A model generated the notes under the pieces. It was not told where the DNA came from. It ran no database searches and saw only the letters and a list, made by a program, of their open reading frames with translations. A stretch of DNA of 64,000 bases from Antennarius striatus (lineage: Eukaryota > Chordata > Actinopteri > Lophiiformes > Antennariidae): the NCBI RefSeq assembly GCF_040054535.1, contig NC_090785.1:15112501-15176500 (forward strand), in the 5' to 3' direction. Positions 20,376 to 36,612 of this stretch are shown piece after piece; the first letter of the stretch is position 1; every line of letters starts with the position of its first letter. Position numbers and translations under genes: made by a program.

Positions 20376-23341
20376 ATGGAACAGTGTGCTTGTGTTGAGA
20401 GGGAGCTGGAGAAAGTTCTCCATCGCTTTGTAATGTATGGCCACCAGTCTGAGGAGAGACTAGATGAGCTCCTGCGCAGTGTCTGTGAGATACGAGGACA
20501 GCTGGTTGCTTTTGGTAAGCAAGTTAAATGGATTGTTATTGTTACAGAAGTTTAAATTTCTTTGACACAGAGGAATTGTTTATATGTCATCAGTGCTATT
20601 ATGTAACCCAAGGGTCCCTTCTTTGTGTATACACACTGAAGTCTGCATATTTCTCTCTCACAGGAGTACAAGATGCAGACTTATCGGTCCTATCGCAGAC
20701 GATGGCGCAATGTTGTAAGAATATCAAAGAAACCGTGCAAATGCTAGCTTCAAGACATAAGGACATTCATGGCAGTGTTTCAAAAGTGGGCAAAGCCATT
20801 GACAGGGTACGTACGGGCAAAAGAAATCTTCTGTCACGTACAAAATGAGGCACACAAAACAGTTAATATTTTTCATCTCAGAATTTTGATGCAGAGATCA
20901 GTGCTGTGGTGGCAGAGACAGTGTGGGACACCCCAGAGAGACAGAAATACCTGAGTGAGACAATTGTCGAGCACCTATACAGACAAGGCATGCTCAGTGT
21001 AGCAGAAGATCTTTGTCAGGTAAGAAACTGTAACAACAGCTAACTAATGCTTTTGGTTTAAACTGGGCTGACTTTTCCTTCTAATGATCTCTTTCTGAAA
21101 GATATTAATACAAATTATTAAAAGTGATGTTTTGAAACTTTTCATTGAGGGCAATTTTTTTCAGGCATCTCTAACAATTCAAAATGCCCTGTGTGTTTTC
21201 TAGGAATCTGGTGTAGTTATAGATATGAGTATGAAGCAGCCTTTCTTGGAGTTGAACAGAATCCTTGAAGCTCTGAGGATGCAGGACCTCAGGCCGGCAT
21301 TAGAGTATGTTTTCCTATTTTAAGTCATTCTCCATATCTTGACAGTCATCATCTTTGTATGAATATTTGTCTTTTCATAATTAAAAAACTCTAGAATATA
21401 GCTGGTTAATGTACAAATATAAACACAGTTGATGTAATGGTTGTCTGTGCTTTCTTAGGTGGGCTGTAACAAATCGGCAGCGCCTTTTGGACCTGAACAG
21501 CAGTTTAGAATTTAAGTTACATCGTTTGTACTTCATCAGTCTACTTAGTGGGGGAATCGGCAACCAAATGGAAGCCCTGCAGTATGCCAGGCACTTCCAG
21601 CCCTTTGCTTCTCAACATCAGAGAGGTAGAATTCTATTTTACTTTAACTGTATTTTTCTTTAACTTGATAGAATTTGATGGTCTGATGGAAACTTTTTCA
21701 GGATTTGCATGATTGCAATCAAGGAAGAATACACTTGTTGTTGTTATATCTGATTAACTGAGGCCAACCTCAAATTGTTGCTGTGTTTTTTCCATACCTT
21801 TACTTTTATGACCCTTCAGATATCCAGATTCTTATGGGCAGTCTGGTGTACCTGCGTCATGGAATCGAGAATTCTCCATACCGCAGTCTGCTGGAAACGA
21901 ATCAGTGGGCCGAGATATGCAACATCTTCACCAGGGATGCCTGCGCTTTACTGGGCCTCTCTGTAGAGTCGCCGCTGAGTGTCAGGTTGGAAACACATAA
22001 ATATTAAACATTTTGTTGACTTTATAAAATCACTGCAAAGTGAACGGCTGTTCAGCCATCAAATGAAAATTTGTTAACATAGAATTATGTTACAAATAAT
22101 ACACAAAATTCTTCTGTGGGTTGGCATTTGCATTTCTTATTTGTAATTAATCAAATTGTGCTGCTGTGTGTGCTGTGGTAATGTTATTAAGGCCACCAGT
22201 ATGCTGGGTACTATTGTAGCATGCATTGTAAGATAATCCCACAAGAGGATGTTTCACAGAATGTTTGTGTTTTATTTTTAGTTTATGAATCATAAGGCAT
22301 CAGATTTGGAATACTGTTAGTTTTCATTTTACAACTCATAACATGTACATGGCAGATCATAGTATTTAGTGTTCTGACTGGCTTGCAGTTCTGTCATTAT
22401 CAGCTTTTTTATTTCTTTGAAAGGGTGAACTGTTTATGTGTCGTTTGTATGTGAGAGTATTTACAAAACCTGGCTATAATGCCGGCTTTTTCAGAAGCAC
22501 TTGTTTCCATTTTAGACAAACTTAAAAAGTTCTTGTTTGGCTGTCTTACATAAGCTTGTGTGTACATTTTTTTTTACAGTTTTGCGTCAGGCTGCATGGC
22601 CTTGCCAGTGCTAATGAACATCAAGCAGGTGATCGAGCAGAGACAGTGCAGTGGGGTCTGGACGCACAAAGATGAACTTCCAGTAAGATGCTAAGAATTC
22701 CCACCATTTGCCTCTTTTCATTCTTGTACACTTTTTAACTAATTCACACATCTGTCCTTGTAGATTGAAATTGACCTGGGGAAGAAGTGCTGGTACCACT
22801 CTGTGTTTGCCTGCCCGATCCTTCGGCAGCAGACCTCTGAAAGCAATCCACCCATGAAGCTCATCTGTGGCCATGTCATCTCCAGAGATGCCCTTAACAA
22901 ATTGACTAATGCTGGGAAGTAAGTTGCCAGTCCATCACAATTCAGTGCATATGAAGCCATGTGGGAATCAAACTTATTAAGCATCGTCTTGGATCACACC
23001 AGCTTAAGTCACCTTCTGCCTATTTAATTTGTTAAGTAATGTCAGAAGCTTTCAACAATAAGACATTAGGTATTTTACGATAATTATTGGTAGTTTCTTG
23101 CATTTACTATAAATTTAACTTCAGGTTTTATTCCCAAATTGTTGATATTACAGTTTTCTCACAGATTTAACACTTATAGCATCCCCCCAAAATAAGCATG
23201 TTTGAACCCTGCAGTTTAAGGTTGAATACATAAAAAAACACAAAAGATTACATACTGTCCTCTCCTGTTATTCCCAGGTTGAAATGTCCGTACTGCCCCA
23301 TGGAGCAGAATCCGTCACATGCCAAGCAGATCTACTTTTGA
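20376..23341 (+). CDS. rmnd5b: RMND5-type RING subunit of the GID/CTLH E3 ubiquitin ligase
   Basis: Nine coding exons fit in frame: 20376-20514, 20664-20806, 20882-21019, 21204-21304, 21459-21625, 21820-21985, 22580-22682, 22764-22918, 23278-23341. They total 1176 nt or 391 aa, the usual RMND5 length (human RMND5A 391, RMND5B 393). The start [18 protein letters not shown] and the end IYF match the family. The family's LisH and CTLH helices (about 114-210) are followed by a Gid-type RING spanning C336-C377 ([17 protein letters not shown]), which forms the catalytic heterodimer with MAEA and recruits E2. The complex is cytosolic/nuclear and ubiquitinates metabolic enzymes and other targets. RMND5B rather than RMND5A is chosen because n4bp3 lies beside it, as in human 5q35; sequence alone would allow either. 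Every splice site has GT-AG and nothing looks broken. Confidence 0.95.
22399..22534 (+). repeat. Dispersed repeat copy A (rmnd5b intron 7)
   Basis: About 135 bp that align, with moderate divergence, to 30483-30615 in an n4bp3 intron. Shared blocks include GTATTTACAAAACC and TTCAGAAGCACTTGTTTCC. Both copies have the same orientation on the + strand. The family was not recognised. Confidence 0.85.
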
Positions 23342-23849
23342 TACCAAGTACTCACCTACATGAGTAAGGATGAAGTTTCCTGGAGCTCTTTGAATTTCCA
23401 GGACCGTTTGCTCTGGCCCTTTTTCTTCTGTCCCTGGCCTTGTTGGCCTATTATTGTAAGCATTAAGGTTTTATGCCAGTGCTCATCTGGACAGCCTTGG
23501 CCATCCTCTAACCCACTTTGGACCCACTAACTTTGTGTAATATACAAAGTCCAGCGGTGGTGGTCCAACTCCAACTCGTTGTGAAATGAGGAGTCTGTTA
23601 GTAATGAGACCATCCTCATTAAGAAGCACCTCTAAAAAAAAGGATTGTTCATTGAAACTCATTTGCATAAGCCTACAAATTTATAGGAGTTTCTTTTTAA
23701 AGTATGTAAGACTTCATATTGTTTGTTTTCGCGGCTGTTGCGACTGTTCGAGTTGGATGACTGCTTCATTTTTCTTTTCTCTTTTTGTGACCGAAGCAGT
23801 TGAATGAGTGTGGGAAAATGGTATATATAGTTTCTGATGTCAGAATGAT

Positions 23850-23855
23850 AATAAA
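23850..23855 (+). terminator. Candidate rmnd5b poly(A) signal
   Basis: AATAAA about 510 nt after the stop codon at 23341, with T/G-rich sequence following. Confidence 0.55.
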
Positions 23856-23899
23856 GTTCTCTTTTACGTAAGAACACCAGAGAGTAACAAAACTATGTT

Positions 23900-26282
23900 A
23901 AAGATATATTATTTTCTGGGGAAGGGAACTGTGGAGGTCTATCTTGAAGTCTTGACTGTGCCCAAATTACTCCTCCATATGTATTCAAGGCCTCATGAAG
24001 CTTGAAGGTTCTTGTTGGCTAATTTATCCGTTTGATCGGTAGAACAATTAACCCATCGATGGTGGAACAGCTTTTTTTTTTTTTTTTGTGACTGACTGCA
24101 CCAGCAAGATTTTCCTCATTGTAGAAGCCATTTGTCTTGTCCTATGTATGTATTTATCTATGACAAAAAGGAAACAAAAATATACTACTGTGAAATGTGC
24201 TTTGTTTCTAGTTTTCATTGCAACCACCACAAAAACTCATGTAAAATAGTAAATTAAACAAACATTAAAATGCACAGTCAACACTACTGCTTAACGGTCA
24301 GAACTCAACAGTCCACATCCCAGTTGTGCCAATGCCTCACTGCCCCCCCATTGTGTATCCTAAGCTTACACACCATGTGATTTGGAGATGTACAGCGGTG
24401 TGACGGTACCCATATGGTCTGACTTGCAGTGGCTGTAGGCTTGTGTTTCAGCTTTACTTGTTGTGGGGTGGGGGAAGTTTCCTGATTATTGTGGCTGTTG
24501 TTGAATATATAATATATAAAATGCCTCTGCTTCATAGGTTTTGTATTAAACACTGAGAATAGAAACATTACAATCCATACATTTTCCTCAGGGCTCATTT
24601 TAACAGTTCATTCCACACTTGGCAGTTGCTATTAAAGGTGTACGTGTATATAAGGGGTCTTGAACAAAGATTGCACATGTGTCACTATTGAAGCTGATCG
24701 TGATGAAGATTTTCAACTGGTGATGTGTCAGCATACACTTTCAGAAAGCATGTCCCAGCCTCCAAAGGTGTTAGGTTGTACAATGGAACATATTTAGGTC
24801 AATACTATTAAATTCCCTGGTGTCCCCCTGAACAATGCTGTCACACTCCTGTGAGGGTAATTTGTTTAGTTATTTGCTCCGCTAGCTCAGCTTACATTGA
24901 AAGTTCAACATTTTTTGCTTTATTTTAAGTTGGAGCAAAAGATATTTAACTTTGGTTTGTTTGAAATGGGCTAAAGTAAACTTCTGTCTGGACTCTCAGC
25001 AGATGTCTTGTTTTTTGGTTGACAATCATTCATTGCTTCTTCAAATAGACCGCTGGTGCTCCTTACTTGTGTGGTATTAATTTTGTTGAATGTTTGCATT
25101 TCCTGCTTTTGTGTGTGCAACTCTTAGTGTAAATATTTATCGTTTAACATGTTTCATATACTTGCATCAGAAATTAAAATAAAAATTTATACTCCAATTC
25201 TGTAATATTGTTAATTTCTTTCATAGCATTAATTTCTTGTCCTTTTACCGTCGCTTGGGGGCGCTGTTGCTTTTTGTTAGGAAAAAATATTGAAGCAGCT
25301 TTTCAGCCACAGGTTTTGTGTTTCACAAGCAAATCTTTTTCAGAAAGTATAAAATACCACTCAACAATGAAGTGAAGTCATCACATAAACACCGCTGATT
25401 ACATTCACTGTTGAAAACCTCCTACGAAAAGGATGTGAGTTAAAGATCCTTTATCAACCCACTTCAGTGAACCTCTCCAGAGCTGCCCTGTTATATTAAG
25501 CCTCAGTTTATGTAATGACTCATGCCAAGGTAAGGCCTTGTGAGTCAGCCACAACTCATCACTATTACAATTAAAGTCCTGCATAAAAAACCTCCCATAG
25601 CATTACGATGTTCTCTGTTCATCCGCTGTTTGCATAATTTAATAAAAAATTCTAACATTCATGCTTGTCTAAAATCCCACCTCCTCAATTTATAAAAGTC
25701 AAGTGATGGCCTCCATCACTGCCAAAATCTTTTTGGCAGTCTGTAATAGTTGGTGCATTTCATGGTTTCCATAGAAGTACTAATTTTTTTGTGCTAACAG
25801 ATCCCGCTATGTTTCCGTCTCAGCTGACCTTCCACCTCTGCCATCTGCGCTGTGAAGGATGGTATGTGAGGAGTGGCAGTGCTGTGCAGGGAGGGCCTGG
25901 GTGAGATAAAGATTCAAGGCTAAACCTTGAAAAAGCCACATTAGTCCCAAAAGCCGCTGGCGCTTTGGTCAGTCTGTCAGAAAGCTCCTGTCATTTGGTT
26001 TTATTGGCAGGCTCAGCTAAGATCTGAAGCCAGCTCAGGCTGAGCAGAGGTGTAAGTGCCATCAGTTACATCTCACACGTTTTGACAGGTCATTTCTTAT
26101 GGGTTTACTACAGACAATGAAAAAAAGATTATGATCATACAGAAAATGTCTGAGGCAAGCATCAACATTAAAAATTTTTATTTACCACTTCATAAATGTT
26201 CAACTTAAATCACAGGTGTAATTCCAGTAAACAGACAAGAGTCACAGTATGCTGTAAGGGTGATTGAGAGCTGGCTTTTTAA
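23900..26282. other. Intergenic region downstream of rmnd5b
   Basis: AT-rich sequence with no coding exon that I can support. Further AATAAA/AATTAAA-like hexamers occur (for example near 25175), so a longer rmnd5b 3' UTR is possible. Nothing else was recognised. Confidence 0.5.
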
Positions 26283-27740
26283 ATTATATATACTGTATAT
26301 AAATGTCTCTCTCACCCTTGTGGGGTGGTATCTGTGTGTCATCCTCAAGCTCGGGTCCTTTACCAGAGGCCTGGGAGTCTGAGGATTCTGCGCAGTATCT
26401 TAGCTGTTCCTAGGACTGCGTTCTTCTGGACTGAGGCTTCAGATGTTGTTCCAGGAATCTGCTGGAGCCACTCTTCCAGTTCGGGGGTCACTGCCCCAAG
26501 TGCTCCTACTACCACGGGGACTACATTAACCTTGACCTTCCACATCTGTTCCAGCTGTTCTTTCAACCCTTGATACTTCTCAATCTTTTCGTGTTCCTTC
26601 TTCCTGATGTTGGCGTCAGCTGGAATCACCACATCTATCACCTCTGCTCTCTTCTGCTCTTTGTCCAAAACCACTATGTCCGGTTTGTTAGCCAGCAGCT
26701 GTTTTTTCAGTCTGGAAGCTGAAGTCCCACAGGATCTTAGCCTTGTCGTTCTCAACCACCTTCGGTGGTATGTCCCATTGGGATTTGGGTACTTCTAGTC
26801 CATACTGGGTACAGATGTTCCTGTACACTATCACAGCTACTTGGTTGTGCCTATCCATGTATGCTGAGCTGGCGAGCATCTTACACCCTGCTACCACATG
26901 CTGGACTGACTCTGGGGCTTCTTTACATAGCCTGCACCTTGTGTCAGATCTACTGTGGTAGATATTGGCCTCTAATGCTCTTGTACTTAGGGCCTGTTCT
27001 TGTGCTGCCATGATCAGTGCCTCTGTGCTGTCTGTCAGTCCAGCTTTATTCAGCCATTGGTAGGTCTTCTTGATATCAGTCACTTCCGCTATCTGACGGT
27101 GGTACATGCCGTGTAGGGGCTTGTCCCTCCATGTTGTCTCCTCCTCCTCAGGTTTCTGCTGTCTAAGGCATTCACTGAGCAGTTCATCTGTTGGGGCCAT
27201 CTTCCTGATGTACTCTTGGATTTTTGATGTTTCATCCTGGACAGTGGCCCTGATGCTCACTACTCCTCGGCCTCCCTCCCTTTCCGCTTAGTGTACAGCC
27301 TCAGGGTGCTGGACTTGGGGTGAAACCCTCCATGCATGGTGAGGAGCTTTCTAGTCTTGATATCTGTGGCTTCTATCTCCTCCTTTGGCCAGCTTATGAT
27401 CCCAGCAGGGTATCTGATGACCGGCAGTGCATACATGTTGATGACTTGGACCTTGTTCTTGCCATTCAGCTGACTTCTCAGGACTTGCCTTACTCTCTGG
27501 AGGTATTTGGCTGTGGATGACTTCCTTGCGGCCTCCTCATGGTTGCCATTAGCCTGTGGGATTCCAAGGTATTTGTAGCTGTCCTTGATGTCTTCTATCC
27601 TGCCCCCTGGTAGGTCAACCCCTTCATTTCTGATCATCTTGCCTCTTCTTTATACCATCCGGCCACATTTGTCTAATCTGAATGACATCCCTATGTCGTC
27701 GCTGTAGATCCTGGTGGTGTGGATCAGTGAGTCATTTCTC
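26283..27740 (-). mobile_element. 5'-truncated R4/Dong-clade LINE with restriction-like endonuclease, inactivated
   Basis: The minus strand encodes the end of a reverse transcriptase (SDDIGMSFRLDKCGRM, then DSYKYLGIPQANGNHEEA), a downstream domain, a C-X2-C-X7-H-X4-C knuckle (CRLCKEAPESVQHVVAGC) and the endonuclease signature KPDIVV with a following EVIDVVIP. A CCHC followed by KPD...D at the C-terminus is the mark of non-LTR elements with a restriction-like endonuclease (R2/R4/Dong, Rex6 in fish). The copy is dead: it has an in-frame stop at 27650-27652, a one-base frame change near 27280 and another in an A-run near 26703. The 5' end is cut off where a (TA)n(CA)n tract begins, and the 3' end runs into an AT stretch near 26290. 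It lies between the convergent rmnd5b and n4bp3 genes. Confidence 0.85.
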
Positions 27741-27743
27741 GCG

Positions 27744-27750
27744 ATATATA

Positions 27751-27823
<73 letters not shown>
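27744..27823. repeat. (TA)n(CA)n compound microsatellite
   Basis: About 18 TA units then about 20 CA units, wedged exactly between the truncated LINE and the start of the TIR element at 27824. Confidence 0.95.
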
Positions 27824-27832
<9 letters not shown>

Positions 27833-29076
27833 CTGCATTATAAAGCGCACTGGATTATAAGGTGCATATAATATAAAAATTGAAATACATTTAAAAAACT
27901 AGTGGCTGTAGTTGCGCTATCCGTCCACTAGCTAGAGCATTCACGGCTGTGAGTACCTTTAGTCAGCTGTGAAGGGTCCCTGTTGTTATGTCAATGAGGC
28001 CATTCTGAGCCTCATCAATGCAACCTGATCACTTGATCACTTTGCCATCTTAGAAAGAAGTCAACACGTTTGGGTGTTTTCCTTAGCTGCTGAGATTTAC
28101 CGACAAAAGTGCTACAAAATACTGTAGTACAAAATTATCTAAAAACATTCAAATTAGATTTCTATAGCTCTCAGTGACATGTGGTGAGGTTCACAGAGGT
28201 AAGAGCCAGACAAAGTGGCGTATTTGGCACTCTGTCTGGTAAAATACGCCATATAAAAAAACCTGACATTAAAAACAGTGTGTCCAAAACCATTTTTTAA
28301 ACTAGTTTTTAGTGTCAGGCTGCTAATTTACTGGCAAACGCGACGCTGTTTTACTCCTAGAACTGACTTTAACATCGGTCTCTCACTGCCGTGAATCTCA
28401 CAGCACGTGGCTGCAGACAGAATACACAAGCCTAAATGCGCCCCCCTGCCCCCCGTATCGTGTTGTGTCAGGTATCAACTACATTTGAAAATCAATCCAG
28501 CACACCAGACACCTTTGTCTAGCAGTGACTCTGCTCTTGAAATGTCATTCACTCTTTCATTCGTCTTTAGGCCAGTTTCAGTGTTTCCGCAAACTAATAG
28601 AATGAACCTTCACTAGATTCCAGAACTGACACTCGACAATAGCATTTTTTTTAGACCAATTAAGTTTAAAGTGGGTTATTTCTGGCACCACAGTGGTTGG
28701 GAAATACTGAGATCAGTCAGTCAGTCAAACTTTATTAATTGAATTGTTGAAAATTCCCTATATTTTGCTACGTTATTGTAGCCAGGCACCGGTGCCCTCC
28801 GCAGGGTCAGACAGCAGGTCAGTGAGACTTCGGTGACGCCCCTTGACTACCGTTGTTAGGGGGCGTAGGCCCAAGTGCGTTGTGAGGGTGCCCCTGGTGG
28901 CGGAGTGTGGCATGACTGCCGGCCACACTGCCGGCTTTTTTTCAGTGATCATGTTTTTGACCAATATTAATATGAATATCACTCCATATATAAGGCGCAT
29001 CGGATTATAAGGTGCACTACGGGATTCTGAGAAAATTATGAGCTTTTAGGTGTGCCTTATAGTGTGGAAAATACTG
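27824..29076. mobile_element. DNA transposon copy with ~27-bp imperfect terminal inverted repeats
   Basis: The left end CAGTATTTTC-TGCATTATAA is inverted at the right end (29050-29076): the reverse strand there reads CAGTATTTTC-CACACTATAA. The match is 22 of 27 bases. Subterminal motifs of the form GGATTATAAGGTGCA occur near both ends. These ATAAGGCGCAC-type ends are common in fish genomes and, from memory, belong to a Tc1/mariner-pogo-type or similar DNA transposon family. No transposase frame remains inside 1.25 kb, so the copy is non-autonomous. A 7-bp-arm hairpin (ACGCCCC/GGGGCGT) lies at 28835-28866. No clear target duplication is visible because the left flank is the CA repeat. Confidence 0.7.
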
Positions 29077-29079
29077 TTT

Positions 29080-30033
29080 ATATACATATATATTCATAAT
29101 AAACAGTACAAGAAAATAACTTCACCTACGTCATGCATTGGTGGTTATTGGTCGGGTGTGCAACAAGCTGCACCAGTGGGATGGGGAGTCTAGTTCAGCA
29201 TCTTACTATACTGAGCGCTTTCAGCGTGAAATATGTGGAAATATCCCATTTAAGACAACAGTGTGCTTGGAATACAATGACAGAAGACCAGTCAAACCAA
29301 ATACAGTATGTACAAAATGCATCTCGAATGAAGGGATCTGGAAACCAAATAAAAAAGTTTCCAGCTTTGAAATGGTATATACAGCTTCCTTGATCGCACA
29401 GAAATGGCATTAGTACCTTGGCACAGATAGCTTTAATCCTTGATACGTAACCCAGAGAGGCAGGCTTCTCCCATCAGCCCAGGTGAACCCTGAATCCAGA
29501 ACGAACGGGTGCTCAAGTGTTTTTAGTTGCACCAAATCCCTTTGTATCCTTTGGTCACTGTCAAGACTATACAGCAATCAAATCCTGAAGGTGGCAGCCA
29601 AATGAGATCAAAATAAACATGCTGATTTACTCATGTACAGGTCTGTAAAAAGTCTTAAGCAGGACAGACGAGTTGGCTGCATTCGTCCTCAGCACTAGTG
29701 TTCTCTGGAGGAAGTTATCGTTTTTACTGGGTAAGGATGCATGAGAATAAACTGTAGTGGACCTATGAAAACCCATTTCCACCAGAAAAACAAAACAGAT
29801 TAAACGCTACGCTTGATTAAGAAAATTCTAAATTCTACATCATGTGATGTTTTGACCTGTCAAAATGTTATGGCAAGCTTCTTTACTGAAAATTAATAAT
29901 GCTGTAATTTGATATACTTCATCACTTCAAATTCCTATTTAATTTCAATTCTTTTTTATAATTTTCCTGATGAATGTGGGTTTTCATAGAAACTATACAG
30001 GGAAAGAACGTTTGCATTGCAAATAAGTAACAT
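29080..30033 (-). other. Probable n4bp3 3' UTR and downstream flank
   Basis: No supported gene. A 91-codon plus-strand open frame at 29138-29413 was not recognised and has no splice context. On the minus strand this is the sequence directly after the n4bp3 stop codon; no canonical AATAAA was found in it, so the transcript end remains unknown. Confidence 0.4.
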
Positions 30034-33636
<3,603 letters not shown>

Positions 33637-35614
33637 TGGTTACAAGGTTCTGTGAGGGGGTACAGTGTTCTGAAATAAGAAAAAGTAGAAATGAGGACAG
33701 TGAACGTGGTAGCCCGGTTGAAGCTCGTGATTCAAACAGTTTTTGCGTCATCATTCCGACACTGAGACCCCAGGATTCAGCCTCTGGGAACCTGATCAGG
33801 TTCGTGCCAACCCACGGAGAACACGTTGAGAGGCTTCACCAGAAAGCTTTGACTGTTGTTGGCATCGGACATGTGATCTCTGAATACATGTAATCCATTC
33901 AGTGAACAAAAAACATTTCACTTTAAATACAAAACATCAAACCCATGGTTCCGTTGTATGAAAAGGGGATTTCTGTCATCAATATGCTTTATCCTCTGAG
34001 GACCAAAAATGTTGAAAATGTCATTGCAAACCGTGCGACACATGTTGAGATATTATAGTCTGGACCAAAGAGACAATGCAGCTGACACAACAATCAGGAA
34101 AGCAATGCGGAGATAAACTCCACCTCTTGTCCCTTTAGTGCTCTACGTGAATACTGTCTGAGCTGACAGACGTTTCATTAGTGTGTCTCTGGACAGACGG
34201 CTGTCTGACAGCACAGCTAGGACAACTTTGCACAACAACATGAAAAAGTGAGCACAGTGAAAACCTTCTGGAGGGAAACAATGAGCAAGAAATTATGCCT
34301 TTCCATAGAAGAAATCCAACCTGACAATGAACGTTTTATGAAACAGCTGACCACAGGGTCGCATGAAATGGGCTTCTTCAAAGAGGCGGGGCAGCATATG
34401 TCACATCCCAATCCTGTTGTGTAACTGTGTAATCTCACTAGGTTACTACACCAACACTCATTTCCTAAATAAAGTGAAAAACATGGGGCAGAAGCACTTT
34501 GATCATAACAAACATCACGAAAGTGGTACAGCAGCTTATTTTACTTGCAAATTTCCTGTGTCTCATGAAAATCCTGTGTATTCAAACACACCAATTGTGT
34601 GTTTTCATGAGTCTTGCATGGCCTGAACAGACTTTCACAAGATATAATAACTTTTGGTGATAGATTAGATTTCTTGCAGTCATTCTTTTACAGAGAAAAT
34701 AACAACACAATGATGAATATTTTGATGAGGAATATTTTGACAAAGTTAAACTGGTTGCCAAGTTACCCAAACACCTACCTAAACGGCACTATTGTTTTGT
34801 CATCTACAGAATGAGCCTCTTCAGCTCTATGCAGCAAATCTTCATTCTGCCACCTCCCTAACAATCTGTCAAATCACCCACATGTCCCCCTCCTTTGCTT
34901 CTTTTCCAACAACCTCATTAAGGATCACTATTGATTTCACCCCTTTGACCTCTCTCTTCTTGCACCAACATCCTTGGGAATCATAAAACCTTCTTGAGAA
35001 CATAAAACACACCATAGTCTGACTTTTAGCACGGGCTGAATTCTTCTTTCATGCTCATACAACAATTATAGAATAGGTGCAGTCTAAAGAGCCACACCAG
35101 AAATTTGGTGAGTTTTAGCCGATTAACTGCTTTGTGCTTACCTCTTGCATGAAAAAATATAATAAATACAAATGAAATACAATTTGAAAAAATTGAAAAT
35201 TATTCTAAATTGTAGGCACTACTGGATTGGATTAATTTCATGGCACAAATATCTGACAGCTTTGTCTAAGAGTTAAGATAAGTAATCAATCACAAATTGT
35301 TCCATGTAAAGTTAGGCTCCTGTTTTGTTCACTCATGCATTCTCAGATATCTAATATTTAAAAAAATGCATAGCAACAATCACTACACTTCAAAATCCAA
35401 ACTGAAAGTTCATCAACATGTAAAAGTGAATTCTGCCAAAATATTATGTGTACTTGATCATCTTTGTAGTAGACAGGATCCAAGTGTCAGATTTTGTAGT
35501 GTCTTTAAACACATCAAGAAGTTGAACTTTCAAACCTAGTCCTACTGGTTCCTGCATAGTTTACTATTGAAAACGATGGGAAAACATGGACCGATTACCT
35601 GCACCACCTCAGGG

Positions 35615-35616
<2 letters not shown>

Positions 35617-35687
<71 letters not shown>

Positions 35688-35704
35688 ATGCGTGCGTGTG
35701 TGTA
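35617..35704. repeat. (TG)n microsatellite
   Basis: About 40 TG units ending in CATGCGTGCG variants. Confidence 0.95.
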
Positions 35705-36554
35705 TACAGTAGATGCAGATATTTAGATACACAATGCATGAGAAGGACAGACACCCACAGTGGCATCTCCTCTTGCCAAGAAATACAATCCACATTTATC
35801 CATTTATCAAGTGGTTTGCACTGCTGGCCCCAACAGTTATAACAATTATGCAGATGGTTAAAATAGGCAGAAAGAGCGATGCAAAAGCAGTTCCAGCCCA
35901 CTCTACTCAGCGCTCTCTGCCAGGCTGAGATCAATGCAGCCCAGGCTGCTCATGTTTATATTCATTAGATACTGTTTCTCCACATGTAAAACTTTCCACC
36001 AAAGAATCCATCTCTTCTCCAGTTATAATAAAACTGACCTCTGAGGAGAGATGACTAATTGTGATGAATGTAATCATGTAAAAAGTGGCACTGTGTCAAC
36101 TCGAACGTTTGTGGGCCATTCCAGCAAGTCTTACTGTGTTTCTGGTCAGAGTAAGACATGATGGATATGAGTCAATGCGGGTCACGCTCGCTGTGTGTGT
36201 CTGACACCGTATGAATAAGTCATGAGCGCAACAAACCTAATGGCCACCAGCCAATGTCTGACGTGTTTTTAGGTATGGTATTTTACTCAGTTTGTGTTCT
36301 GCATCTACCAGAGACACAAGAGACCAATCGATGCTTGACGGGAAACTGAGGCCAAGGGTCGGTGAGGCAAAGAAATTCCTTTTGGGCAAATAGAAGGGAA
36401 AAAATCCTTTTAGGCTGTGACCACAAATCTTGCAGGACAGGAGAAATCTTGCATCCAGTTGTATTCCATAATTGCACTCTAGTTTATGGGTCCAACTGAA
36501 CCAGGAGACACGGCAAAATTTACAGCCCAGTCTCAACTAACCATGGGGCTCTGA

Positions 36555-36612
36555 ACACACACAAACACACGCACGCACACACAGACACACACACACGCAC
36601 ACACTAACACAC
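36555..36612. repeat. Imperfect (CA)n tract
   Basis: CA-rich stretch with frequent CG, AA and GA interruptions. Confidence 0.75.

Noticed and set aside
27744-27823. CRISPR-like or regulatory array
   Set aside because: Simple TA/CA repeats without spacers, in a vertebrate genome.
29138-29413. 91-codon plus-strand frame between the TIR element and n4bp3
   Set aside because: Not recognised, no splice context, antisense to the presumed n4bp3 3' UTR. An open frame of this size is expected by chance.
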